Below are positions 1 through 5,321 of a stretch of DNA of 6,332 bases, piece by piece (the stretch's first letter is position 1; every line of letters begins with the position of its first letter). A program made the translations under genes and the position numbers. The notes beneath the pieces are model-generated. The model ran no database searches. It was not told the origin of the DNA and worked only from the letters and a program-made list of their open reading frames with translations. Origin of the DNA: Verrucomicrobiota bacterium (GTDB taxonomy: Bacteria; Verrucomicrobiota; Lentisphaeria; Oligosphaerales; Oligosphaeraceae); assembly GCA_022709995.1 (NCBI GenBank), contig JAKLHU010000137.1:1-6332 (forward strand). Reading direction: 5' to 3'.

Positions 1-1445
1 GCGCGGTCTTTTAGTTCGGCCTTGCAGTCCAGGTGGGGGATGTAGAGTTCCGTTTGGGGGGCCGGGGGAATATGGAAGTGCCCCGTCGTGGGAGCGTCCA
101 GAGTCTGGACCAAGGTGACGAGAATGCCGTCCTCGGTTTCCAGTCCGTAGCGGGCGAAAAGGCGTCCCGGTCCGGCGACGGCCGGGCGGAGTTGCCGGTA
201 ATGGGGCGCGGGAATGGCTTCCGGCAGGCCGAGCTTCTGCCGCAGGGCTTCGCGCAGGCGATCGGGCTTCAGGTTGGGTTGCCGGTGGACCAAGTCCTGG
301 ACGCGGTTGGCGATGTAGTCGTGGATAGTTGTGGTTCCAGGCAGGGCGGTCACCTGGCCGGTCGGGGTGCAGTTCAGATTCAGGCGGGTTTGGACAGGCA
401 GGACGGCCGGCTCGGACGGGTTTGCCGGCAAGCCGAACTGCTGCTGGAAAAAGGCATAGGTCGCTTCGCGGGCCGGTTGATGAAAAGCGTGGTTTTTGAC
501 TTCGTCCCCGACCTGGAGCTGGACGCGCTCGGGGCAGCCGAGCAGGGCGTAGAAGTGCTGCAGTTCGGTGAACACGGCGCGTGTGCCGCGCAGGTCGAAA
601 AAGTCATTCTGCTCGGCGGTGATCAGCAGCGGCCGGGGCGCGGCGGCGATGAGGTAGTCGGCCAGGTCGCCGCCGTCAGCGGCGACTCCGAAGGGAATCT
701 GCTCGGCATCGGCCGGGAGTTCGTTCTCGACGTTGCTGAGCCAGCGGGTGATGAAGCAGTTGGGCGCCGCGGCGGCGAGGCGGTCGTCCAAGGCGTTTAG
801 GAGCGTGGTCATGGTGCCGCCGCCGGAATTGCCGGCGACGCCGATCCGGGCCTGGTCGACATCCGGTCGCGCCACCAGGGCGCTGACGCAGGTCATGGCG
901 TCATGGATGCGCCAGGCGCCGAAACAGTCCCCGGTCAGGAGCAGGCGGCGGTTGAGAAGGTTGTGCTCCGCGCAATTGAAGATGGCGTCGTCTTCCGGGT
1001 ACTGGGTGCGTTCGCCCTGGCCGATGGGGTCGGGGACGAGAACGACGCAGCCCGATAGGCACAACGAGATGGCAACGGCCTGGTAGTCCAGGCAGGCCTT
1101 GCCGTCCGGGGCGTGGCCGCACAGCTCGAGAACGGCCGGCCAAGGCGGCGGGCAATGCTCCGGTACGTAGACGTTGCAGGTGATCGGAAATCCTGGTCGG
1201 CTGAAGATGATGGTGTTCTCAATGCGAAAGCCGTTTTGGCCAATGACCCTGGTGACGCGCGGCGAAAGCGGCGACGGCGTTTCCGGAAAAATGTACGCCT
1301 GGCGGATTTTGGCGCGGACCGCGGCGATGTAGCTTCTGGCGTCGTCGGCGTTCCGGAGGGCGTCGAGACGCTCACGCCGCCGGGTCGCGTGCGCACGGAA
1401 TTTGCGGATATAATATTCCTGGATCACGTCGCCGAAATTGCTCAT
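1..1445 (-). CDS. Alpha/beta-hydrolase, acetylxylan-esterase-like (3' end outside window)
   Basis: 481 codons are open without a stop from an ATG at 1445-1443 to the left edge, so the C-terminus is missing. An AAGG (1455-1458) lies 9 nt upstream of the start. There is no signal peptide: the N-terminus (MSNFGDVIQEYY) is followed by a charged helical stretch to about residue 50. Residues about 70-340 form an alpha/beta-hydrolase core. It shows a strand with NVYVPE (91-96), an oxyanion-region LELCGHAPDGK (106-116), PDPIGQGER (138-146), and the nucleophile elbow GNSGG with Ser207. Asp281 (ITAEQNDFFD) is the likely acid and His319 (KNHAFHQP) the likely base. Such enzymes hydrolyse acyl esters, often acetyl groups on plant polysaccharides; the substrate here is inferred only from family resemblance. 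Residues about 345-481 lie beyond the hydrolase core and look like the start of another domain. It may be co-transcribed with the gene upstream on the same strand (145-nt gap). The hydrolase call is firm, the substrate is not. Confidence 0.85.
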   Translation of the reverse strand, partial: MSNFGDVIQEYYIRKFRAHATRRRERLDALRNADDARSYIAAVRAKIRQAYIFPETPSPLSPRVTRVIGQNGFRIENTIIFSRPGFPITCNVYVPEHCPPPWPAVLELCGHAPDGKACLDYQAVAISLCLSGCVVLVPDPIGQGERTQYPEDDAIFNCAEHNLLNRRLLLTGDCFGAWRIHDAMTCVSALVARPDVDQARIGVAGNSGGGTMTTLLNALDDRLAAAAPNCFITRWLSNVENELPADAEQIPFGVAADGGDLADYLIAAAPRPLLITAEQNDFFDLRGTRAVFTELQHFYALLGCPERVQLQVGDEVKNHAFHQPAREATYAFFQQQFGLPANPSEPAVLPVQTRLNLNCTPTGQVTALPGTTTIHDYIANRVQDLVHRQPNLKPDRLREALRQKLGLPEAIPAPHYRQLRPAVAGPGRLFARYGLETEDGILVTLVQTLDAPTTGHFHIPPAPQTELYIPHLDCKAELKDR

Positions 1446-1474
1446 GGGAGAAAGCCTTATTGACAGTGGAAGGA

Positions 1475-1497
1475 GGTCGCGGCCACCGGCCGCGACC
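1475..1497. repeat. 10-bp perfect hairpin between esterase and upstream gene
   Basis: GGTCGCGGCC (1475-1484) is the exact reverse complement of GGCCGCGACC (1488-1497), with a 3-nt loop. It lies 30 nt upstream of the esterase start. In the minus-strand transcript it would be a very stable stem in the esterase leader, followed by TCCTTCC but no real U-tract. It could act as a processing or mRNA-stability element between the two minus-strand genes; that role is inference. Confidence 0.55.
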
Positions 1498-1499
1498 AG

Positions 1500-1526
1500 A
1501 GCGTCCAGCGCGTCCAGAGCGTCCAG
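1500..1526. repeat. Three tandem 9-bp units (AGCGTCCAG / CGCGTCCAG / AGCGTCCAG)
   Basis: Three abutting 9-bp units differ by one base, in the first position of the middle copy. They sit beside the hairpin at 1475-1497, whose flank (CTGGTCGCG on the minus strand) resembles a fourth, diverged unit. The repeat is noncoding in the annotation proposed here. It may be a slippage-prone microsatellite-like tract or a small array of binding sites. Confidence 0.6.
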
Positions 1527-1535
1527 TCACGGCAA

Positions 1536-1580
1536 AATGCCCGCCTTTTGGTCTTGGCGGGAAGTCGCGGCAAGGGCATT
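1536..1580 (-). terminator. Possible terminator after the 337-residue gene
   Basis: Two nested inverted repeats lie just downstream of the minus-strand stop codon at 1591-1593. The outer one is AATGCCC (1536-1542) with GGGCATT (1574-1580). The inner one is CCCGCC (1540-1545) with GGCGGG (1556-1561), and it shares bases with the outer arm, so the two are alternatives. In the minus-strand RNA the inner stem ends in GGCGGGCAUUUUG, giving a short U-run. This is weak for an intrinsic terminator, and readthrough into the esterase is plausible. Confidence 0.35.
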
Positions 1581-1590
1581 GACGCGTTTT

Positions 1591-2604
1591 TCAGCGGTTG
1601 AGGAAGTTCGTCACCGCGGCGGTGCTGGCCGGCCATTTGCGGATCTCGCGGTCGCCGAGGATGACGACGCCGGCGATGGCGCCGTCGTGCAGGTGCTGGG
1701 CCGCCCGGCTCAATTGATAGTTGAGCAGCACCGGGGCGTTGCCCAGGTCGGTCAGGCCGTAGTCATGGATGAAGCATCCCAGCAGTATCGGCTTGCCTGG
1801 GAAAAGCTGGCGGCACTGCGCGATCTTGCTGTCGAGCTCAAGCAGCTCGTGCTTGGACCAGAACCACAGGTTGACGACATCAAAATGCGGCAGCACGCCG
1901 GAAAAGTCGTATTTGTCAAATTCGTGCGTGTAGATGACGCCGGCGAGAGTCATGTTTTTCCGGTGTTTTTTGAGAGCGGCGTTGACGTCCCGGAAACGGT
2001 CGCCAGGGGTGGCGTAGACTTTCTGCTTGCCGGCTTGCATGGAATCATCCATCAGGCCGCCGATGAGATTGGGGAACTGCAAGGCGAGCCGGCTAGTTTT
2101 TTCCGCGCATTCCGCGTCGCTTTCCTCCTGGGCGCCCGGGGAGCGGCAGTTGCTGGTGACCTGGCAGAGGACTTTGTCGTATTTCTTCAGTTTGGCCAGC
2201 ATTTTTTCATTGACCGGGCCATAGACATAGACGACATTCTTGGCGCCGAAGAAATCGGCGCCGGTGACCAGGGTGTCCTCGTCCGTGGAGCCGCACCAGT
2301 ATGGCGTCGGGCCGCCCCAGAGCCAGAGTTTGCTCCGGTCGATCGGCGGGGGCGCCGGCTGGCCGGCGGTCAGTTCGGCGACGGCTTCGGCCAGGACCAG
2401 GTCAAGTTTGTCGCTGGCCGGCTTCAGTTCGCGGGCCCAGCGGACCGCCTCCGGCTTGGGCGGGCACTGGCCGCCGAGGTCGGCATCGGGGTCGGCCGTT
2501 TCGCAGGAGACGTGCGGGCAGCGGGCTTGCAGGGCGGTCTTGAAGGCTTTGAAATCTTCCAGGGCGGCGGCGACCTTGGCTGTCATGGACTGGCTGAGAG
2601 ACAT
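1591..2604 (-). CDS. Uncharacterised protein, predicted TIM barrel (glycoside-hydrolase-like)
   Basis: 337 residues, ATG at 2604-2602 with AAGGAG 10 nt upstream and TGA at 1593-1591. I do not recognise a named family. After a helical, cysteine-containing N-terminal part (about 1-90; Cys29, Cys34, Cys47), eight hydrophobic strand-like segments occur in order. They are KLWLWGGP (92-99), NVVYVYGP (123-130), KVLCQVTSN (144-152), LIGGLMDD (180-187), LAGVIYTHEF (220-229), VVNLWFW (243-249), PILLGCFIHDYG (272-283) and AGVVILGDR (311-319). Charged stretches likely to be helices separate them. This is the pattern of a (beta/alpha)8 barrel, and acidic residues at strand ends (Asp186/187, Glu228, Asp281) are candidate catalytic groups. 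No signal peptide or membrane segment is visible, so a cytoplasmic location is likely. The downstream same-strand esterase gives weak support for a role in carbohydrate breakdown. Reality of the gene is fairly sure; the fold is inferred; the function is unknown. Confidence 0.8.
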   Translation of the reverse strand: MSLSQSMTAKVAAALEDFKAFKTALQARCPHVSCETADPDADLGGQCPPKPEAVRWARELKPASDKLDLVLAEAVAELTAGQPAPPPIDRSKLWLWGGPTPYWCGSTDEDTLVTGADFFGAKNVVYVYGPVNEKMLAKLKKYDKVLCQVTSNCRSPGAQEESDAECAEKTSRLALQFPNLIGGLMDDSMQAGKQKVYATPGDRFRDVNAALKKHRKNMTLAGVIYTHEFDKYDFSGVLPHFDVVNLWFWSKHELLELDSKIAQCRQLFPGKPILLGCFIHDYGLTDLGNAPVLLNYQLSRAAQHLHDGAIAGVVILGDREIRKWPASTAAVTNFLNR

Positions 2605-2614
2605 GGCGTCATTA

Positions 2615-2620
2615 CTCCTT
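2615..2620 (-). promoter_or_regulatory. Shine-Dalgarno AAGGAG for the 337-residue gene
   Basis: The minus strand reads AAGGAG at 2620-2615, 10 nt before the ATG at 2604. Another ATG at 2612-2610 is only 2 nt from the site and is in a different frame, so it is unlikely to be used. The site supports the 2604 start over the internal Met7. Confidence 0.7.
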
Positions 2621-2634
2621 AAGTGCTTGTTCAG

Positions 2635-2745
2635 GACAATCGCCGGCTTCGTCCCTGCCTAGGCATGCGTGACAATCGACCGGCGGGGGAAAACATGGTG
2701 TCGTAAAACTCTTTGTTCAATGTCATGGACAAAGCCGGCATTGTC
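2635..2745. repeat. Three related GACAA..GCCGGC sites in the divergent region
   Basis: Three similar elements lie between the divergent genes. GACAATCGCCGGC continues to TTCGTC (2635-2653). GACAATCGACCGGC is at 2671-2684. GACAAAGCCGGCATTGTC is at 2728-2745, an 18-bp palindrome with a single mismatched pair. The last overlaps the candidate minus-strand -35 box at 2742-2747. The spacing and symmetry would suit a repressor operator, but GCCGGC is common in GC-rich DNA and no regulator gene is visible. Confidence 0.3.
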
Positions 2746-2747
2746 AA
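2719..2747 (-). promoter_or_regulatory. Candidate sigma70-type promoter for the 337-residue gene
   Basis: The minus strand has a perfect TTGACA (2747-2742), a 17-nt spacer, then GACATT (2724-2719), which matches only three of six -10 bases. The start codon lies about 115 nt further on. The -35 is good and the -10 is poor, so this is only a candidate. Confidence 0.25.
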
Positions 2748-2884
2748 ACGGCACTCGGGAAAATTATGGCCAGCCCGGTCGCTTTTCACGTTTTTCGCCC
2801 ATGCCGACGGGCGGCTTCCAGGCGCCGACCCGCGCGCCCGCTTGCCTCGGCAGCAGGAATTTTCCGGGAAATGCGCTCGGCAGG

Positions 2885-2914
2885 TTATCTGTCTTTTCCG
2901 CCGGCGGCTATATT
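2885..2914 (+). promoter_or_regulatory. Candidate promoter for threonine synthase
   Basis: TATATT (2909-2914) matches five of six -10 bases, about 78 nt before the thrC ATG. The best-placed upstream hexamer is TTATCT (2885-2890), with an 18-nt spacer and a poor match to -35. A perfect palindrome, CCGCCGGCGG, lies in the spacer (2899-2908). The leader shows no threonine/isoleucine-rich peptide, so classical thr attenuation is not evident. Confidence 0.25.
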
Positions 2915-2991
2915 AGTGGAGTTGACTGGTTTCATTATCTTTACCGGCCGTTGGAGAGGCGGCCTTCAAGTCACGAAGAAGGGCATTGAAC

Positions 2992-4383
2992 ATGTCGGAA
3001 ACGAGCACGTATATCAGTACTCGCGGCGGGGTTGCGGGCGTTGACTTCTTGTCGGCGGTCATGATGGGGCTGGCTGATGACGGCGGTTTGCTGCTGCCGG
3101 CGGCCCTGCCTGATGTCAGGGGGCGGCTTGACTCGTGGCGCGGCCTGGGGTATCCGGAATTGGCGGCGGCGGTCATGGCGGACTTCGTCGGCGACAGCAT
3201 TCCGGCTGATGTTCTTCTCGACCTGCTGCGGCGGAGTTATGCCACCTTTGCCGTTCCGGACGTCGTCCCGGTGGTCCCCTGCGGCAATCTCTACGTCGCG
3301 GAGCTGTTTCACGGCCCGACCTTGGCTTTCAAGGACATCGCCCTGCAATTCCTGGGCAATCTATTCGAGTACATTTTAGGGCGGACCGGCGGCAAGCTGA
3401 ACATCATCGGCGCGACCAGCGGCGACACGGGCAGCGCCGCCATTCACGGTGTTCGCGGCAAAGCCGGCATGGACATATTCATCATGTTTCCCGATGGCCG
3501 GGTCAGTCCGTTGCAGGAAAGGCAGATGACGACCGTGCCGGACCGCAATGTCCACTGCATCGCCGTCGAGGGGACGTTTGATGACGGCCAGCGCGTCTTG
3601 AAGGAAATCTTCAATGACCTTGCCTTCAAGCGGCAGTATCACCTCGGCGCGGTCAATTCCGTCAACTGGGCGCGGGTATTGGCCCAGGTGGTGTATTACT
3701 TCTGGGCGGCCTTCCGGGTGCGCGAGCAGCGCGGGGCGGAAACCGTGCAGGTCGCCGTTCCGACCGGGAACTTCGGCGATATCTTCGCCGGCTATATTGC
3801 TTTGCGGATGGGGGCGCCGATCGAGCGACTGATTCTGGCGACGAACGAAAATGACATCCTCTGCCGTTTCTTCAACTGCGGCGACTACAGTCTTGGGCCG
3901 GTCAGTCCGACGTTGAGCCCCAGCATGGACATCCAGGTCGCCAGCAACTTTGAGCGGTATCTGTATTACCGCGTTGGCGAAGACAGCGCCAGGGTGCGGG
4001 ACCTGATGGCGTCATTTGCCCGCGACGGGAAAATCGTCCTGCGTGACGGCGGCGATCCCGTCTTTGCGGCCGGCCGCGGCGATACGGCCATGACCTTGGC
4101 CGCCATCCGGCGCTGCCATGAGCAACACCGGTACATCCTGGATCCGCATACCGCCGTCGGCGTCGCCGTTGCCGAGTCATTTCCCAGTCATGTTCCGACC
4201 GTGTGCCTGGCCACCGCCCATCCGGCCAAATTTTCCGCGGCGATCACGCAGGCGCTGGGTGCGGATCTGGCCAAGCACCCGACTTTGGAGGCTTTGAAGG
4301 CTTTGCCAGTCCGGCGGGTGACCCTGAAGCCGGAAAAAAGCGTCGTGGAAGCCTATATGGCGGCGGAACTGGCCGGGCGTTGA
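2992..4383 (+). CDS. thrC: Threonine synthase
   Basis: 463 residues. This PLP enzyme (fold type II) converts O-phosphohomoserine and water to threonine and phosphate, the last step of threonine biosynthesis, in the cytoplasm. The N-terminal threonine-synthase domain shows YISTRGG then GLADDGGLLLP. HGPTLAFKD carries the PLP Schiff-base lysine, Lys114. SGDTG (143-147) is the phosphate-binding loop. PTGNFGD (257-263), DIQVASNFERYLYY, ILDPHTAVG and ATAHPAKF are further family signatures, so the enzyme looks complete and active. Its length is a little above the 428 residues of the E. coli enzyme. I chose the ATG at 2992, 9 nt after AAGG (2979-2982), over an in-frame TTG at 2986. The gene is monocistronic: it diverges from the gene on its left and converges on a tRNA pair. 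No hom or thrB gene is in the window. Confidence 0.97.
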   Translation: MSETSTYISTRGGVAGVDFLSAVMMGLADDGGLLLPAALPDVRGRLDSWRGLGYPELAAAVMADFVGDSIPADVLLDLLRRSYATFAVPDVVPVVPCGNLYVAELFHGPTLAFKDIALQFLGNLFEYILGRTGGKLNIIGATSGDTGSAAIHGVRGKAGMDIFIMFPDGRVSPLQERQMTTVPDRNVHCIAVEGTFDDGQRVLKEIFNDLAFKRQYHLGAVNSVNWARVLAQVVYYFWAAFRVREQRGAETVQVAVPTGNFGDIFAGYIALRMGAPIERLILATNENDILCRFFNCGDYSLGPVSPTLSPSMDIQVASNFERYLYYRVGEDSARVRDLMASFARDGKIVLRDGGDPVFAAGRGDTAMTLAAIRRCHEQHRYILDPHTAVGVAVAESFPSHVPTVCLATAHPAKFSAAITQALGADLAKHPTLEALKALPVRRVTLKPEKSVVEAYMAAELAGR

Positions 4384-4439
4384 ACAGGGGCGCGTTGACC
4401 GGCTGGTTGCATGCGGGTCCGGACGGGCCAACGTGTTGC

Positions 4440-4462
4440 GGCGGGTCCGCCGCCGACCCGCC
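4440..4462 (+). terminator. Hairpin downstream of thrC, possible terminator
   Basis: GGCGGGTC (4440-4447) pairs with GACCCGCC (4455-4462) over 8 bp with a 7-nt loop, 57 nt after the thrC stop. It is followed by GGGGCTTTTCGG, so the T-run starts 5 nt past the stem. That is a suboptimal intrinsic terminator for the plus strand. Confidence 0.4.
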
Positions 4463-4480
4463 GGGGCTTTTCGGAAAAAG

Positions 4481-4517
4481 AAAGCCCCGTACGCAAATTG
4501 TTGCGTTACGGGGCTTT
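4481..4517 (-). terminator. Intrinsic terminator of the tRNA operon, possibly bidirectional
   Basis: AAAGCCCCGTA (4481-4491) pairs perfectly with TACGGGGCTTT (4507-4517). The stem continues, past a single bulged T (4506), with CGCAA/TTGCG and a 4-nt ATTG loop, giving 16 bp in total. It begins 4 nt beyond the tRNA-Thr CCA. In the minus direction it is followed by CTTTTTCC, a proper T-tract, so it fits the end of the tRNA transcript best. In the plus direction only TTTATA follows, so it may also help end thrC transcription. A third copy of the arm sequence (GGGGCTTT, 4463-4470) allows an alternative stem with AAAGCCCC (4481-4488). Confidence 0.75.
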
Positions 4518-4521
4518 ATAC

Positions 4522-4597
4522 TGGAGCCAGCGACCGGAATCGAACCGGTGACCTCATGATTACAAGTCAAGTGCTCTACCAACTGAGCTACGCCCGC
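4522..4597 (-). tRNA. tRNA-Thr (anticodon TGT), with imperfect acceptor stem
   Basis: 76 nt including an encoded CCA (4524-4522). The D-arm is TAGCTCAGTTGGTAGAGC, the anticodon loop is CTTGTAA with TGT at 4564-4562, and the T-arm is ACCGG TTCGATT CCGGT. The acceptor 5' strand is GCGGGCG but the 3' strand is CGCTGGC, giving a G3-G70 mismatch and a G4-U69 wobble; GCCAGCG would pair perfectly. The anticodon stem CTTGA/TCATG has a U-U mismatch at 28-42. All the oddities could be explained by changes in the 5' half. G1-C72, C2-G71 and the anticodon, the main threonyl-tRNA synthetase contacts known in bacteria, are intact, so it may still function. It is transcribed after tRNA-Gly across a 24-nt spacer. 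Confidence 0.88.
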
Positions 4598-4621
4598 GCC
4601 GAATAATCAGCCTTGACATGA

Positions 4622-4697
4622 TGGAGCGGGCGAACGGACTCGAACCGTCGACAGCCACCTTGGCAAGGTGGCGCTCTACCAACTGAGCTACGCCCGC
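4622..4697 (-). tRNA. tRNA-Gly (anticodon GCC)
   Basis: 76 nt with an encoded CCA (4624-4622). The acceptor stem GCGGGCG/CGCCCGC is perfect. The anticodon arm is CCACC TTGCCAA GGTGG, with GCC at 4664-4662 reading GGC and GGT codons. The T-arm is GACGG TTCGAGT CCGTT and the discriminator is U. It is the first gene of the two-tRNA minus-strand unit. Its first 25 bases are identical to those of the tRNA-Thr downstream. Confidence 0.96.
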
Positions 4698-4712
4698 ATC
4701 TCATGCAAACAG

Positions 4713-4718
4713 CTTATA
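4713..4718 (-). promoter_or_regulatory. Candidate -10 box of the tRNA operon
   Basis: The minus strand reads TATAAG at 4718-4713 inside the most AT-rich stretch of the window (about 4711-4746), 15 nt before the mature 5' end of tRNA-Gly. This would give a short leader. The nearest -35-like hexamer, TTGCAA (4740-4745), is 21 nt away, too far for a standard spacer, so the -35 is unresolved. Confidence 0.4.
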
Positions 4719-4990
4719 AATTAATCGGAAAATATGGTTTTGCAAATCAGCCGGCGCCGTTTTTTGCCATCGGGCGGAGAAATTGTCGGGCGCCGGGCGG
4801 TTGGCCATGGCCGGTTGGTGCGACCAACACTCTTTTCGCGTAATCGGTCACCCATTGATAATGGCGGTCCTAGTGGCCAGGCGCGCCAAGGTGGCGCCTC
4901 CGGCCCTGAGGCGCTCAAGCGTTGACTCCTCTATCGCTCCATTCTCAATCGCTCCTATGTTACATGGCCGGATAACCGGGGAATGGGGAG

Positions 4991-5004
4991 CAGGCTAAAG
5001 CCTG
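4991..5004. repeat. CAGGCT-AA-AGCCTG inverted repeat (REP-like)
   Basis: A 14-nt element with perfect 6-bp arms and a 2-nt centre lies in the noncoding stretch. Short intergenic hairpins of this form resemble REP elements mobilised by RAYT-type transposases. No transposase is present here and only one copy is visible, so the REP assignment is inference. Confidence 0.4.
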
Positions 5005-5183
5005 AACACCATACGCCGCTGCCCACCCAAGGAGCCTGTAACCTGCAAATTGTCCCAGCGGAGCGCCGGGTTGTACACTGACCGATTGCCTGGATTCCCC
5101 CGCCGCCGCTCATGGGGCTTCCCTTCCCGGCCATGACGCCGAAAACGGCTCCAGCCGCCAAATCGGCAAACGGAGACGGACGC

Positions 5184-5251
5184 CAGGACGCGCTCACGCA
5201 AGCGCAAAACAACGCTGGAGCAGCCGTCAGGACGCGCTCACGCAAGCGCAA
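5184..5251. repeat. Two copies of a 24-bp direct repeat, 44 bp apart
   Basis: Identical 24-bp copies at 5184-5207 and 5228-5251 begin CAGGACGCGC and end AAGCGCAA. They are separated by 20 nt of unrelated sequence. Each contains a small hairpin, GCGCT-cacgca-AGCGC. They lie 70-140 nt downstream of the stop codon of the 336-residue minus-strand gene. They may be REP-type elements or part of a 3'-end structure. Confidence 0.7.
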
Positions 5252-5321
5252 GCACCCCTCGACCGGCAGCCGCGCCGCCCGCGACTCTCCGGCGTCGCCG
5301 GTCTCTCGGCGGCAGCTCCCG

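Larger units (their letters stand above)
4698..5321. other. 624-nt region without a convincing gene
   Basis: After the tRNA promoter the region turns GC-rich. It carries several small inverted repeats: GTTGGT/ACCAAC (4814-4828), CCATT/AATGG (4852-4864) and AGGCGC/GCGCCT (4879-4899). It also holds the CAGGCT/AGCCTG element (4991-5004) and the 24-bp direct repeat pair (5184-5251). The open frames on the minus strand (to 4955 and 4995) have arginine-, glycine- and serine-rich composition typical of noncoding GC-rich DNA. They show no recognisable domain, and they overlap both the repeats and the end of the 336-residue gene. I see no integrase, transposase or RNA gene in it. Confidence 0.6.

Noticed and set aside
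96..110. GTCCAGA-G-TCTGGAC palindrome
   Set aside because: It lies within the esterase coding sequence with no sign of a regulatory role; probably chance.
33..800. 255-residue plus-strand open frame opposite the esterase
   Set aside because: It is antisense to a clearly recognisable hydrolase with a catalytic serine motif. Its own translation is low-complexity and resembles nothing known.
1438..2622. 394-residue plus-strand open frame opposite the 337-residue gene
   Set aside because: Its product is rich in V/A/G/D with no domain pattern, while the minus-strand frame has a good Shine-Dalgarno and TIM-barrel-like strand periodicity. Long mirror frames are expected in GC-rich coding DNA.
2922..2927. 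TTGACT as a -35 box for thrC
   Set aside because: The correctly spaced downstream position is CGGCCG, which is not a -10 sequence.
2669..2989. 106-residue plus-strand open frame upstream of thrC
   Set aside because: No ribosome binding site, unprotein-like composition, and it covers the likely promoter and thrC ribosome binding site.
2986..2991. TTG start for threonine synthase two codons upstream
   Set aside because: The ATG at 2992 has a better-spaced AAGG and a stronger start codon.
4203..4582. Open frames across the thrC end, terminator and tRNA-Thr
   Set aside because: They read through a hairpin zone and a tRNA gene. The apparent peptide matching tRNA sequence is a common mis-annotation.
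4887..4897. 11-bp match (CAAGGTGGCGC) to part of tRNA-Gly, possible att-site remnant
   Set aside because: Too short, not at the tRNA 3' end, and no integrase or phage genes are present.
5184..5251. Mini CRISPR array
   Set aside because: Only two repeats, a 20-nt spacer shorter than usual, and no cas genes.
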